From contig CALLPI010000018.1 in the NCBI GenBank assembly GCA_938015595.1, positions 1 through 64,000 of the forward strand: a stretch of 64,000 nt of DNA. Direction: 5' to 3'. Numbering within the stretch: the stretch's first letter is position 1; every line of letters begins with the position of its first letter. Under the pieces are notes generated by a model. The model was not told the DNA's origin and made no database searches. It saw only the letters and a program-made list of their open reading frames with translations. The DNA is from an uncultured Saprospiraceae bacterium. Lineage in GTDB: Bacteria > Bacteroidota > Bacteroidia > Chitinophagales > Saprospiraceae. Shown one piece after another: positions 52,854-61,457 of the stretch. Made by a program: the position numbers and the translations under genes.

Positions 52854-54140
52854 ATGAATCGAAAGATATTCTGGAGTATCGCAGGCTTGTTGTTGATGCT
52901 GGCGGTTCAGGCACGAGCCGCATACTTGCTCATTCCCATGGATGAAAAAACACAAAAAAACCACCTAAAGGCCTATGGCATCACATACTGGGTGCTTAGT
53001 CAAGGTGTAGAGGCCTGGTGGCTGCTCAACTATCGCGGGGGAAGTTTTGCCTTTACCTACGACAAGCGCTTCGAGCGCGAATGCCTGACACGAGGCGTGA
53101 GTTTCGAAATCATTCCCGATGCGCAATTCAACAAAATCCTGGCCGACATCTCCCACCCAGAAATCAACCAAGAGGCGGTCAAATTGGAGGTGGCGCCCAA
53201 AATTGCCGTTTATACACCCGATATCAACGAGCGCGGCGACCGCATCCAACCCTGGGATGATGCCGTAACCCTGGTATTGACCTACGCCGAGATCCCCTAC
53301 GATGCCATCTACGACCGCGAGGTGCTCAATGACATATTGCCCAAGTACGACTGGCTACACTTGCACCACGAAGATTTCACCGGCCAGTACGGACGCTTCT
53401 ACCGCTCGTACAGCAGCACGACCTGGTACCGCGAAAACGTACGCCGCTCGGAAGAACTAGCCCGCAGCCTGGGCTTCAACAAGGTGTCCCAACTTAAGCT
53501 GGCCGTAGTCAAACGCATACGCGAGTACGTGGGTGGCGGCGGCTTCATGTTTGCTATGTGCTCAGCTACTGATACCTACGATATTGCCCTGGCCGCCGAC
53601 GGCGTGGACATCTGCGCCAACATCTACGATGGAGACCCCGCCGACCCCCAGGCACAGCAAAAACTCGACTTCAGCAAAACCTTTGCCTTCCGCAATTTCA
53701 CCCTTGTGAAAAACCCGCTGGAGTACGAGTTCTCTGACATTGACCGCCCAGCAAACTCACCCATCATTCCCGAACAAGACTACTTCACCCTCTTCGACTT
53801 CTCGGCCAAATGGGACCCCGTGCCTACTATGCTCACCCAGTGCCACACCCGTACGGTGAAAGGATTCATGGGGCAAACTACCGCTTTCAAGCGCTCGCTA
53901 ATCAAGCCCGAAGTACTGGTTTTGGGAGAGAACAAGCCCCTCGCCGAGGCGCGCTACATCCACGGCACTTTTGGCCAAGGTACCTGGACATTCTATGGCG
54001 GCCATGACCCTGAAGATTACCGCCACTACGTAGAAGACCCCGACACCGACCTCAATCTGCATCCCAACTCCCCCGGCTATCGCCTTATTCTCAACAACAT
54101 TCTATTTCCTGCCGCCAAGAAAAAAGAAAGAAAAACATAA
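52854..54140 (+). CDS. Secreted protein of the so-called asparagine synthetase B family (function unknown)
   Basis: 428 residues with a signal peptide (SIAGLLLMLAVQARA). The sequence LIPMDEKTQKNHLKAYGITY, WLLNYRGGSFAFTYD and ECLTRGVSFEII marks a Bacteroidota family often labelled asparagine synthetase B. The label looks wrong: there is no N-terminal nucleophile Cys, no PP-loop, and the protein is exported. YDWLHLHHEDFTGQYGRFY and GGGGFMFAMCSATDTYDIAL (Cys near 236) suggest a class I glutamine-amidotransferase or DJ-1-like fold with a Cys on a strand turn (inference). Three bases separate it from the HtrA-type protease gene, so the two are probably cotranscribed. Confidence 0.75.
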   Translation: MNRKIFWSIAGLLLMLAVQARAAYLLIPMDEKTQKNHLKAYGITYWVLSQGVEAWWLLNYRGGSFAFTYDKRFERECLTRGVSFEIIPDAQFNKILADISHPEINQEAVKLEVAPKIAVYTPDINERGDRIQPWDDAVTLVLTYAEIPYDAIYDREVLNDILPKYDWLHLHHEDFTGQYGRFYRSYSSTTWYRENVRRSEELARSLGFNKVSQLKLAVVKRIREYVGGGGFMFAMCSATDTYDIALAADGVDICANIYDGDPADPQAQQKLDFSKTFAFRNFTLVKNPLEYEFSDIDRPANSPIIPEQDYFTLFDFSAKWDPVPTMLTQCHTRTVKGFMGQTTAFKRSLIKPEVLVLGENKPLAEARYIHGTFGQGTWTFYGGHDPEDYRHYVEDPDTDLNLHPNSPGYRLILNNILFPAAKKKERKT

Positions 54141-54143
54141 CCT

Positions 54144-55355
54144 ATGCCAAACTTCATACCAACGCTCTCACTTCCATCTTCCAAACGCACACATGCCATG
54201 TCACCACTTGCGCTTTTCCGCCTTTTGGCTGCCTTGCTCCTGGTCGTAGTGGGCTTTGCCGGTGGCATAGCCTGGGAAGGACGCCAGAAAGCCGCCCCGC
54301 ATACCGATCAAGGTACAGCAACACCCCCCCCGCCCTCTGCCGCACCCGATACCGCTACCTCCTCTGCGCCTGCACCCAATCAAAACCTTACCCCAGGCGA
54401 GCTGGCCACTATTCGCCTGTTTGAAAACGCCGCGCCGTCGGTATGCTACATTACTACACTGAATACCAGCTACGACTTCTTCTCGCGCAATGCGGTGGAG
54501 ATTCCCGCCGGCTCGGGCTCTGGCTTTGTGTGGGACCGCAAGGGCCACATCATTACCAACTACCACGTCATCCAAAACGCTGACCGCGCCAACGTAACCC
54601 TGGCCGACCGCAGCACTTGGCCGGCTCGCCTGGTAGGCAAAGCCCCAGAAAAAGACCTGGCCGTGCTTAAGATTGATGCTCCAGCCTCGGCGCTGCGCCC
54701 CATTCCGGTAGGTGCTTCTGACAACCTGCGCGTGGGGCAGTCGGTATTTGCCATTGGCAACCCTTTTGGCCTTGACCAAACCTTAACCACGGGCATCGTC
54801 AGCGCTCTGGGCCGCGAAATTCAGTCAGTGGCGGGCATCCCCATCCGCGACGTAATCCAGACCGATGCCGCCATCAACCCCGGCAACTCCGGTGGGCCGC
54901 TGCTCAACTCCGCCGGCCAGCTCATCGGCGTCAACACAGCTATTTACAGTCCATCGGGTGCTTCGGCGGGTATTGGGTTTTCCATCCCAGCCGATGTGGT
55001 GGCCTGGGTAGTACCCGAACTCATCCGCTACGGCAAGATACAGCGCCCCTCCCTGGGCTTGGAGTTCGCCCGCCAATCGTTTGTGCAGCGGCTTGGCCTC
55101 ACGGGTGCTCTGGTCATTGACGTGTATCGCGGTGAGGCTGGCGACCGCGCCGGTATACGCCCCACGGTGCGCGAGCGCAATGGCGCCATCCGCCTGGGCG
55201 ACCTCATCGTGGGCATCAACCGCGATAAAATTACCTCATACAGCGATGTGGTGCTAGCCCTCGAAAAGTACAAACCCGGCGACACGATAAAACTTGCCAT
55301 CATCCGTGATGGCCGGCAAATAGAACTGGACTTAAGGCTGGATGAAGCAAAATAG
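54144..55355 (+). CDS. HtrA/DegP-like serine protease with one PDZ domain
   Basis: 403 residues. An N-terminal membrane anchor (LALFRLLAALLLVVVGFAGG) is followed by a Pro/Ala/Thr linker, a trypsin-like domain with His141 (TNYHVIQNA), Asp171 (KDLAVLKI) and Ser249 (NPGNSGGPLLN), and one PDZ domain (about 310-400, GLEFARQSFVQRLGL to the end). One PDZ and a membrane anchor resemble DegS more than DegP, so envelope-stress sensing is possible. An inner ATG at 54198 sits directly before the anchor and may be the real start. A palindromic repeat begins 3 bp after the stop. Confidence 0.9.
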   Translation: MPNFIPTLSLPSSKRTHAMSPLALFRLLAALLLVVVGFAGGIAWEGRQKAAPHTDQGTATPPPPSAAPDTATSSAPAPNQNLTPGELATIRLFENAAPSVCYITTLNTSYDFFSRNAVEIPAGSGSGFVWDRKGHIITNYHVIQNADRANVTLADRSTWPARLVGKAPEKDLAVLKIDAPASALRPIPVGASDNLRVGQSVFAIGNPFGLDQTLTTGIVSALGREIQSVAGIPIRDVIQTDAAINPGNSGGPLLNSAGQLIGVNTAIYSPSGASAGIGFSIPADVVAWVVPELIRYGKIQRPSLGLEFARQSFVQRLGLTGALVIDVYRGEAGDRAGIRPTVRERNGAIRLGDLIVGINRDKITSYSDVVLALEKYKPGDTIKLAIIRDGRQIELDLRLDEAK

Positions 55356-55358
55356 CAG

Positions 55359-55433
55359 ATATACCAGCAATGCCAAGTTTTGTGCATGATTTACAGAGAT
55401 ATTATGCACAAAACTTGGCGAGCCGAAATATAT
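55359..55433 (+). repeat. Dispersed nested-palindrome repeat, copy D
   Basis: Core dyad 55372-55419: GCCAAGTTTTGTGCAT with ATGCACAAAACTTGGC, perfect arms. Outer AT-rich arms (ATATA and TATAT) also pair. It begins 3 bp after the protease stop codon. Confidence 0.85.
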
Positions 55434-55733
55434 ACCCCCCCCACCACCAATTCGTACATCGGTAATCAGCGTGAAATAAAAACGCACGGCAGAGGCTAGA
55501 AACTTTTGCATGGCAAAGTCTGCACGCCTCAATAGCAAACCCTACGCACTACCGACGACAAAGTCGCGGGTATCTTCTTGACTACCAATTCAAAAAACAC
55601 CCGCCAAATATGTACGAATTTGACTGGCAGAAATATTGCAGCGAATGAAAACCACACTTGCTCAGTCTCTTGGCTACACTGCCTGGCAAGTAGTTGTCGA
55701 GGCAGTAAGTTGCTGCAAATGCGCGAGTAGCGT

Positions 55734-55753
55734 ACTTACTTATATAAGTGAGT
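55734..55753. promoter_or_regulatory. 20-bp near-palindrome, operator candidate
   Basis: ACTTACTTATATAAGTGAGT, symmetrical but for one pair, centred 72 bp upstream of the -7 element at 55816. Possible regulator site for the SDR gene. Confidence 0.35.
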
Positions 55754-55815
55754 TGTCCATCTTTTGGTTTAAGATGTGGCTGACTGCGATCTGATGCGAA
55801 GCCTCATATTTCCCG

Positions 55816-55823
55816 TATCTTTG
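55816..55823 (+). promoter_or_regulatory. Bacteroidota -7 element (TATCTTTG)
   Basis: Perfect TAnnTTTG, 20 bases before the ATG at 55844. Confidence 0.55.
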
Positions 55824-55843
55824 CCTCTACAACCTATAAAACC

Positions 55844-56644
55844 ATGCCTACCTTCTTTCACCACACCATCTGGATTACGGGCGCTTCCTCTGGCATTGGC
55901 AAGGCACTAGCGCTGGCTTTTGCCACCGAGGGTGCGCGTTTGGTGCTTTCGGCTCGCCGAGAGGCAGAACTACAATGCGTAGCCGAAGCATGCCGGGCTG
56001 CTGGCGCTGAGGCAGTGTACGTGCAGCCATTAGACCTGGCCAATACACAGGCCTTGCCCGAAGTAGCACGGCAAGTGCTGGAACAAGCTGGCCCAGTTGA
56101 TATCCTGGTCAACAACGGCGGTATTTCGCAGCGCTCTCTGGCGCTGGACACCCGCATCGAAGTGGATGAGCGCCTCATGCGCATCAATTATCTGGGCACA
56201 GTAGCGCTCACCAAAGCTGTGCTGCCCCATATGCTGCAGCGACAAAAAGGGCGCGTAGTGGTCATTACCAGCCTAACGGGTAAGTTTGGCTCGCCTTTGC
56301 GCAGCGGGTACGCAGCATCTAAGCATGCTCTACATGGTTTTTTCGACAGCTTGCGGGCAGAACTAGCGCATACGCCCATTCGCATCCTGTTGGTGTGCCC
56401 AGGGTTTGTGCGTACGCAGGTGAGCATAAATGCCCTCACCGCCGACGGCACACCACAAGGCAGCATGGATGAGGCTACCCAAAACGGCCTGGCGCCGGAG
56501 GCATTGGCACAACAAATCCTGCAGGCTATCAGGCAAGACAAAGAGGAAGTATGGCTGGGCGGCAAGGAGGTCTTGGGCGTATATGTCAAGCGCTTTTTCC
56601 CGCGGCTTTTCTCGCGGCTGATTGCCAAAGCCAAAGTAACATAA
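55844..56644 (+). CDS. Short-chain dehydrogenase/reductase
   Basis: 266 residues, classical SDR. NAD(P) motif ITGASSGIGKALALAFA with an Arg pair after strand 2 (SARREAEL), which favours NADP; NNGGISQRSL; Ser in VVITSLTGKFGSP; catalytic Tyr and Lys in GYAASKHALHGFFDSLRAEL. The C-terminus (YVKRFFPRLFSRLIAKAK) is basic and hydrophobic, as in DHRS7-like membrane-associated SDRs. Substrate unknown. Confidence 0.9.
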   Translation: MPTFFHHTIWITGASSGIGKALALAFATEGARLVLSARREAELQCVAEACRAAGAEAVYVQPLDLANTQALPEVARQVLEQAGPVDILVNNGGISQRSLALDTRIEVDERLMRINYLGTVALTKAVLPHMLQRQKGRVVVITSLTGKFGSPLRSGYAASKHALHGFFDSLRAELAHTPIRILLVCPGFVRTQVSINALTADGTPQGSMDEATQNGLAPEALAQQILQAIRQDKEEVWLGGKEVLGVYVKRFFPRLFSRLIAKAKVT

Positions 56645-56774
56645 CCGGCGGTACGCATACCTGCGCTATGCGCTCATCAGCGCTTATCGCAAATGTGCTG
56701 TGAAGAGCACTGCAAAACGGACGGCGTAAAATAGCTGTAGCCAATGCAGGCGTGCAAATCTCCTGCCAATTGCC

Positions 56775-56782
56775 TAACTTCG
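56775..56782 (+). promoter_or_regulatory. Near -7 element before mutS (TAACTTCG)
   Basis: One mismatch to TAnnTTTG, 26 bases before the TTG at 56809. It supports that start. Confidence 0.3.
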
Positions 56783-56808
56783 CCCATCTGAATCAAACCT
56801 ACATTGCC

Positions 56809-59475
56809 TTGGCCAGAAAAAGCGCCTCTCAAGCTGGAGAAACTGCCACAGCCGACAGCAGCGTTACCCCGCTGATGCAGCAGTATTTCAAGATGAAAAG
56901 CAAGTACCCGGACGCTATCATGCTTTTTAGGGTAGGTGATTTTTACGAAACCTTTGGCGAAGACGCCATCAAAACTTCCCAGGCGCTAGGCATTGTATTG
57001 ACCAAGCGCAACAACGGCGGTAGCGATATTGAGCTGGCTGGCTTCCCCTTCCACGCCTTAGATATGTACCTGCCTCGACTGGTGCGCAGTGGTCACCGCG
57101 TGGCCATTTGCGAACAACTAGAAAAGCCCAGCCCTCAGAAAAAACTTGTCAAACGCGGCGTCACGGAGGTCGTTACCCCAGGCATAGCTGTGGACGACAA
57201 ACTCCTCGATCACCAAACCAACAACTATCTGGCCTCCCTCTATTTTGGCAAGCACGACGCCGTGGGCATGGCCTTTCTCGATATCTCTACCGGCGAGTTT
57301 CTCGTGTGCGAAGGCAACCTGGCTTATGCTGACAAACTCTTGCAAAGCCTTCAGCCCTCTGAGGTGCTCTTCGCCAAAGAGCGCCGCAAAGAGTTTGAAA
57401 AAAAATTCGGCGACAAATTTTACACCTACGCCCTCGACGAATGGGTCTATACAGCCGACTACACCCGACAAAAACTCCTCGACCACTTTGAAGTACAGAG
57501 CCTCAAAGGCTTTGCCGTGGAAGACCTGGAACTCGCTGTCATCGCTGCAGGCGCCATCCTGCACTACCTGGAAACCACCGAAAATAAAAACCTGCGCCAC
57601 ATCAGCGCCATCAGCCGACTCATGCCCGAAAAGTATGTCTGGCTCGATCACTTTACCATACGCAACCTGGAGCTACTGCATAGCAACCACCCCACCGGCA
57701 CGCCGCTCATCAAAATCCTAGACCGCACCATCTCGCCCATGGGCGCTCGCCTGCTCAAAAAGTGGGTAGTGCTGCCCCTGCGCCACAAACGCCCCATTGA
57801 AGAACGCCTCGATGTGGTGGCTTACCTCCTCCAACACTTTGACCTGGGGCTAGAACTAGAGCAGTACATCCGCCAAATGGGAGACCTAGAGCGCCTTATC
57901 TCCAAAGCGCCGATGGGCAAGATCAGCCCCCGCGAAATGGTGCAGCTCAAACGCGCCCTGGCCGCTACCGAACCCCTTAAACAATTGCTGGAAAACACCC
58001 AACTGGAACCCCTGCTCAAAATGGCCGAAGGCCTCAACCCCTGCAAAACCCTACACGACCGCATTGCCGCCCAACTCGTGGAAGACCCGCCAGCCAACTT
58101 CGCCAAAGGCAGCGTCATTGCTGATGGCTTCTCCGCAGAACTGGACGAACTGCGCCGCCTCATCCACCACAGCAAAGATATCCTGCTGGATATACAGCAG
58201 CGCGAAATTGAACGCACTGGCATCACCAGCCTCAAAGTGGGCTTCAACTCCGTGTTTGGCTACTACCTCGAAGTAACCAACAAATACAAAGACCAAACAC
58301 CCAACGACTGGATACGCAAACAAACCCTAACCAACGGCGAGCGCTACATCACTGAAGAACTCAAAGACCTCGAAACCAAAATACTCGGCGCTGAAGATAA
58401 AATTCTCGAACTGGAGCAGCAACTCTTTGACCAACTAGTGCACAACGTAAGCGACTACGTGCAACCTATACAGCACAATGCCCAGATCATAGCTCGCCTG
58501 GACTGCCTGCTGGCCTTTGCCCGCGTAGCCGAAAAGCACCGCTACCGCCGCCCGCACATCAACGAGAGTCTCGCCATTGACATCAAGGATGGTCGGCACC
58601 CCGTTATTGAACAATTGCTGCCCCTGGGCGAAAGCTACGTACCCAACGATGTCTATCTGGACAGCGACCAGGCGCAAATCCTCCTTGTAACCGGCCCCAA
58701 CATGGCTGGTAAATCCGCTCTGCTACGCCAAACCGCCCTCATTTGCCTCATGGCGCAAATGGGCTGCTTCGTGCCGGCCACCGAAGCCCGCATTGGCCTG
58801 CTGGACAAGGTGTTTACCCGTGTAGGTGCCAGCGACAACATTTCCTCCGGCGAGTCCACTTTCATGGTAGAAATGAACGAAACCGCCGGTATCATGAACA
58901 ACATCTCCGACCGAAGCCTCATCCTGTTAGATGAGATTGGCCGAGGTACCAGCACCTTCGACGGGGTGTCTATAGCCTGGGCTATTGCTGAATACCTACA
59001 CAACAACGGCGCAGCTCGTCCTAAAACGCTCTTCGCTACCCACTACCACGAACTGGCCGAACTGGCCAATAAATTACCCCGCATTCGCAACTTCAATGTA
59101 TCGGTGCGCGAAGCAGGTAACAAGGTAATCTTCCTGCGCAAGCTGGCCGAAGGCAGTAGCCGGCATAGCTTTGGCATACACGTGGCCCGCATGGCTGGCA
59201 TGCCGCGCAGCATTGTGGAACGCGCTACGCAAATCTTACAGCAACTCGAACTCAAATCCGTAGAAGACACCTCAACTGACCAAGGCCCCAAAACCCGCCA
59301 AGCTGCTACCCAACAGATTCAGCCACCTGCCTACCAACTTAGCATCTTTGAAACCGTGGACCCCACCGCCGGCCAACTTAAACAAGCCTTGCTCGACCTA
59401 GACCTCAATCGCCTTACACCTATTGAATGTATGCTCAAATTGAATGAGTTGAAAAAGATGGTGGAGGGAGAGTAA
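56809..59475 (+). CDS. mutS: DNA mismatch repair protein MutS
   Basis: 888 residues with all MutS domains. The mismatch-binding Phe-x-Glu is in FRVGDFYETFGEDA (near residue 45). Walker A is GPNMAGKSALLRQ (near 629); Walker B and signature are LILLDEIGRGTSTFDGVSIA, and the switch His is in LFATHYHELAEL. The C-terminal dimer motif ends LNELKKMVEGE. No ATG precedes TPLMQQYF in frame; a TTG at 56809 gives MARKSASQAG, matching related proteins, while a GTG at 56752 adds 19 unlikely residues. No mutL is adjacent. Confidence 0.95.
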   Translation: MARKSASQAGETATADSSVTPLMQQYFKMKSKYPDAIMLFRVGDFYETFGEDAIKTSQALGIVLTKRNNGGSDIELAGFPFHALDMYLPRLVRSGHRVAICEQLEKPSPQKKLVKRGVTEVVTPGIAVDDKLLDHQTNNYLASLYFGKHDAVGMAFLDISTGEFLVCEGNLAYADKLLQSLQPSEVLFAKERRKEFEKKFGDKFYTYALDEWVYTADYTRQKLLDHFEVQSLKGFAVEDLELAVIAAGAILHYLETTENKNLRHISAISRLMPEKYVWLDHFTIRNLELLHSNHPTGTPLIKILDRTISPMGARLLKKWVVLPLRHKRPIEERLDVVAYLLQHFDLGLELEQYIRQMGDLERLISKAPMGKISPREMVQLKRALAATEPLKQLLENTQLEPLLKMAEGLNPCKTLHDRIAAQLVEDPPANFAKGSVIADGFSAELDELRRLIHHSKDILLDIQQREIERTGITSLKVGFNSVFGYYLEVTNKYKDQTPNDWIRKQTLTNGERYITEELKDLETKILGAEDKILELEQQLFDQLVHNVSDYVQPIQHNAQIIARLDCLLAFARVAEKHRYRRPHINESLAIDIKDGRHPVIEQLLPLGESYVPNDVYLDSDQAQILLVTGPNMAGKSALLRQTALICLMAQMGCFVPATEARIGLLDKVFTRVGASDNISSGESTFMVEMNETAGIMNNISDRSLILLDEIGRGTSTFDGVSIAWAIAEYLHNNGAARPKTLFATHYHELAELANKLPRIRNFNVSVREAGNKVIFLRKLAEGSSRHSFGIHVARMAGMPRSIVERATQILQQLELKSVEDTSTDQGPKTRQAATQQIQPPAYQLSIFETVDPTAGQLKQALLDLDLNRLTPIECMLKLNELKKMVEGE

Positions 59476-59590
59476 GGGAGACTGAAAGACTGAAAGACTT
59501 TGTGACTTTGAGAAGGGGGAGACAGGGGTACTAAGGAGCTACTTAATACTGACTGTCCACACTAAAAGCGTAAACTCAAGTAAAAACCCC

Positions 59591-59598
59591 TATCTTAG
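59591..59598 (+). promoter_or_regulatory. Near -7 element (TATCTTAG)
   Basis: One mismatch to TAnnTTTG, only 7 bases before the ATG at 59606, implying a leaderless or nearly leaderless transcript if used. Confidence 0.3.
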
Positions 59599-59605
59599 CT
59601 CTGTC

Positions 59606-61381
59606 ATGGTGCATCTTATCATTTTCGCAGTATTGCTCATGGCTCTGACGCTCTTTGTATGGGGGCGCATTCGACACGACTTTGTGGCGCTCGCTACGCT
59701 GCTGATTCTTACTATATTTGGCATTGTAGAGCCAGGCAAGGCATTTGTGGGGTTTGGCCATCCGGCAGTAATCACGGTAGCAGCTATTCTAGTTATCAGC
59801 AAAGGGCTGGAATATTCTGGTGTGGCGGACATCCTGAGCCGCTGGGCCATGCGCACGGGCAAGCATCCGGTACAGCAAATTTTTATACTGTCGTTGGCAG
59901 TGGCAGCCATTTCTGCCTTTATGAACAATATAGGTGCGCTGGCCATTGGCATGCCTATTGGGCTACACCTGGCGCGAAAGAACGGCTACCCCCCCTCCTA
60001 CATCCTGATGCCCCTGGCTTTTGCCTCGTTACTGGGCGGCATGACTACTCTCATAGGTACACCCTCCAACCTGATTGTATCTTCTTTCCGAAAAGAAGAA
60101 ACCGGCGTACCCTTTGGCATGTTTGAATATGCCCCGGTGGGCATTGCCGTCACGCTTAGTGGCGTCTCGCTCATTGCCTTAATTGCGCGCAAAGTGCTGC
60201 CCTATCGCACTGCCTCAAAAGAAGAAACAAACCTGTTTAATATTGAAGAATACATCACAGAGGTAGAAATCATGCCCAAAAGCAAGGCCGAGGGCAGATC
60301 AATAGCAGAATGGCCGCTTATTTCCAAAACTAAAGTACAGATACTTGGCCTGGTACGCGCTCACCGCCATATACATGCCCCCGATCCGGAGGAAACTCTC
60401 CTGGCTGGCGATATTCTGATACTCGAAACTGATGCAGAAGACCTGAAAACGGTGATCGCTAACACCGGCGTACGATTGCTGGGCGAAAAACCCTCCCCTG
60501 ATGATACCGAAGGTGCTAAAAACATTATCATTGCCGAGGCAGTGGTTATGGCAGGTTCGGCACTGGCCAATCAAACATTGGCCGATGTAGGGCTGCGTCG
60601 GAAGTATGGTATCAACCTACTAGCCTTAGCCCGGAAGACACATAAAGTGCGTTGGCGCTTGGACCAAATCACCTTCCAGCCTGGAGATGTACTGTTGCTG
60701 CAAGGCCGCGAGCGAAACCTATACGAGAACATGGCCACCCTAGGATGCCTGCCTCTGGCCAAGCGCAACCTGCGCCTGCAGCAACCTACGCAAGTATTCA
60801 AAGCCATCAGCATATTTGCTGCTGCCATACTGATCGTAGCAGCAGGGCTTTTGCCGGTAGAGGTTGCCTTTGCCATAGCCGCGCTAGTTATGACGCTGAC
60901 GGGCATTGTGCCGGTCAAGGATGTCTACACTGCTATAGACTGGCCGGTGATCGTGCTGCTGGGAGCTATGATTCCTGTGGGCGGCGCTTTGGAAACCAGT
61001 GGGGGCGCAGCACTTATTGCTTCGCTAGTACTCGAATGGGGGCAGTACTTGCCGCATTGGGGCATTTTGGCACTAGTTATGGTAATGACTATGTGCGTTT
61101 CTGATGTAGTCAACAACGCCGCTACAGTGGTGCTGATGGCTCCCATAGCCACAGATATTGCTCAAAGACTGGGGCTGTCAGTGGTTCCCTTCCTGGTGGC
61201 TGTAGCCATTGGAGGTTCTAGCGCTTTTCTCACGCCCATCGGGCATCAGTCCAATACACTTGTGATGGGGCCAGGCGGGTATAAATTTTCAGATTATTGG
61301 CGACTGGGATTACCATTAGAAATACTGATTGTACTAATAAGCATCCCTATCATCCTGTACTGCTGGCCTTTGCATGGCTGA
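59606..61381 (+). CDS. SLC13/CitT-type anion transporter with two RCK_C domains
   Basis: 591 residues. The first membrane half (about 1-200) has FGHPAVITVAAILVISKGLE and SAFMNNIGALAIGMPIG, the second (about 395-590) VSDVVNNAATVVLMAPIATD and LTPIGHQSNTLVMGPGGYKF: the paired re-entrant loops of the ion-transporter superfamily. Between them sit two RCK_C (TrkA-C) domains, about 205-290 and 300-385, each ending in a GDILIL- or GDVLLL-type strand. Related proteins carry sulfate, dicarboxylates or sodium with an anion; substrate not decided. Typical length for this architecture. Confidence 0.9.
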   Translation: MVHLIIFAVLLMALTLFVWGRIRHDFVALATLLILTIFGIVEPGKAFVGFGHPAVITVAAILVISKGLEYSGVADILSRWAMRTGKHPVQQIFILSLAVAAISAFMNNIGALAIGMPIGLHLARKNGYPPSYILMPLAFASLLGGMTTLIGTPSNLIVSSFRKEETGVPFGMFEYAPVGIAVTLSGVSLIALIARKVLPYRTASKEETNLFNIEEYITEVEIMPKSKAEGRSIAEWPLISKTKVQILGLVRAHRHIHAPDPEETLLAGDILILETDAEDLKTVIANTGVRLLGEKPSPDDTEGAKNIIIAEAVVMAGSALANQTLADVGLRRKYGINLLALARKTHKVRWRLDQITFQPGDVLLLQGRERNLYENMATLGCLPLAKRNLRLQQPTQVFKAISIFAAAILIVAAGLLPVEVAFAIAALVMTLTGIVPVKDVYTAIDWPVIVLLGAMIPVGGALETSGGAALIASLVLEWGQYLPHWGILALVMVMTMCVSDVVNNAATVVLMAPIATDIAQRLGLSVVPFLVAVAIGGSSAFLTPIGHQSNTLVMGPGGYKFSDYWRLGLPLEILIVLISIPIILYCWPLHG

Positions 61382-61457
61382 TACACCTGCTGAAAATACC
61401 ATGCCCGACACTGCGCTGGGCGATATCGGGCATGGCGTACAGGAGGCGGAAATTGCT

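Larger units (their letters stand above)
55356..55843 (+). other. 488-bp intergenic region with repeat, palindrome and promoter
   Basis: It contains repeat copy D, a near-palindrome at 55734-55753 preceded by an AGTAAGT at 55704, and a perfect -7 element at 55816. No gene is visible. Confidence 0.55.

Noticed and set aside
52854-54140. True asparagine synthetase
   Set aside because: Signal peptide present; no Ntn Cys at position 2 and no PP-loop motif, so the common family name is not supported.
59476-59515. Short tandem GACTGAAA/GACTTT repeats after mutS
   Set aside because: Very short simple-sequence run in an intergenic gap; no structure or function suggested.
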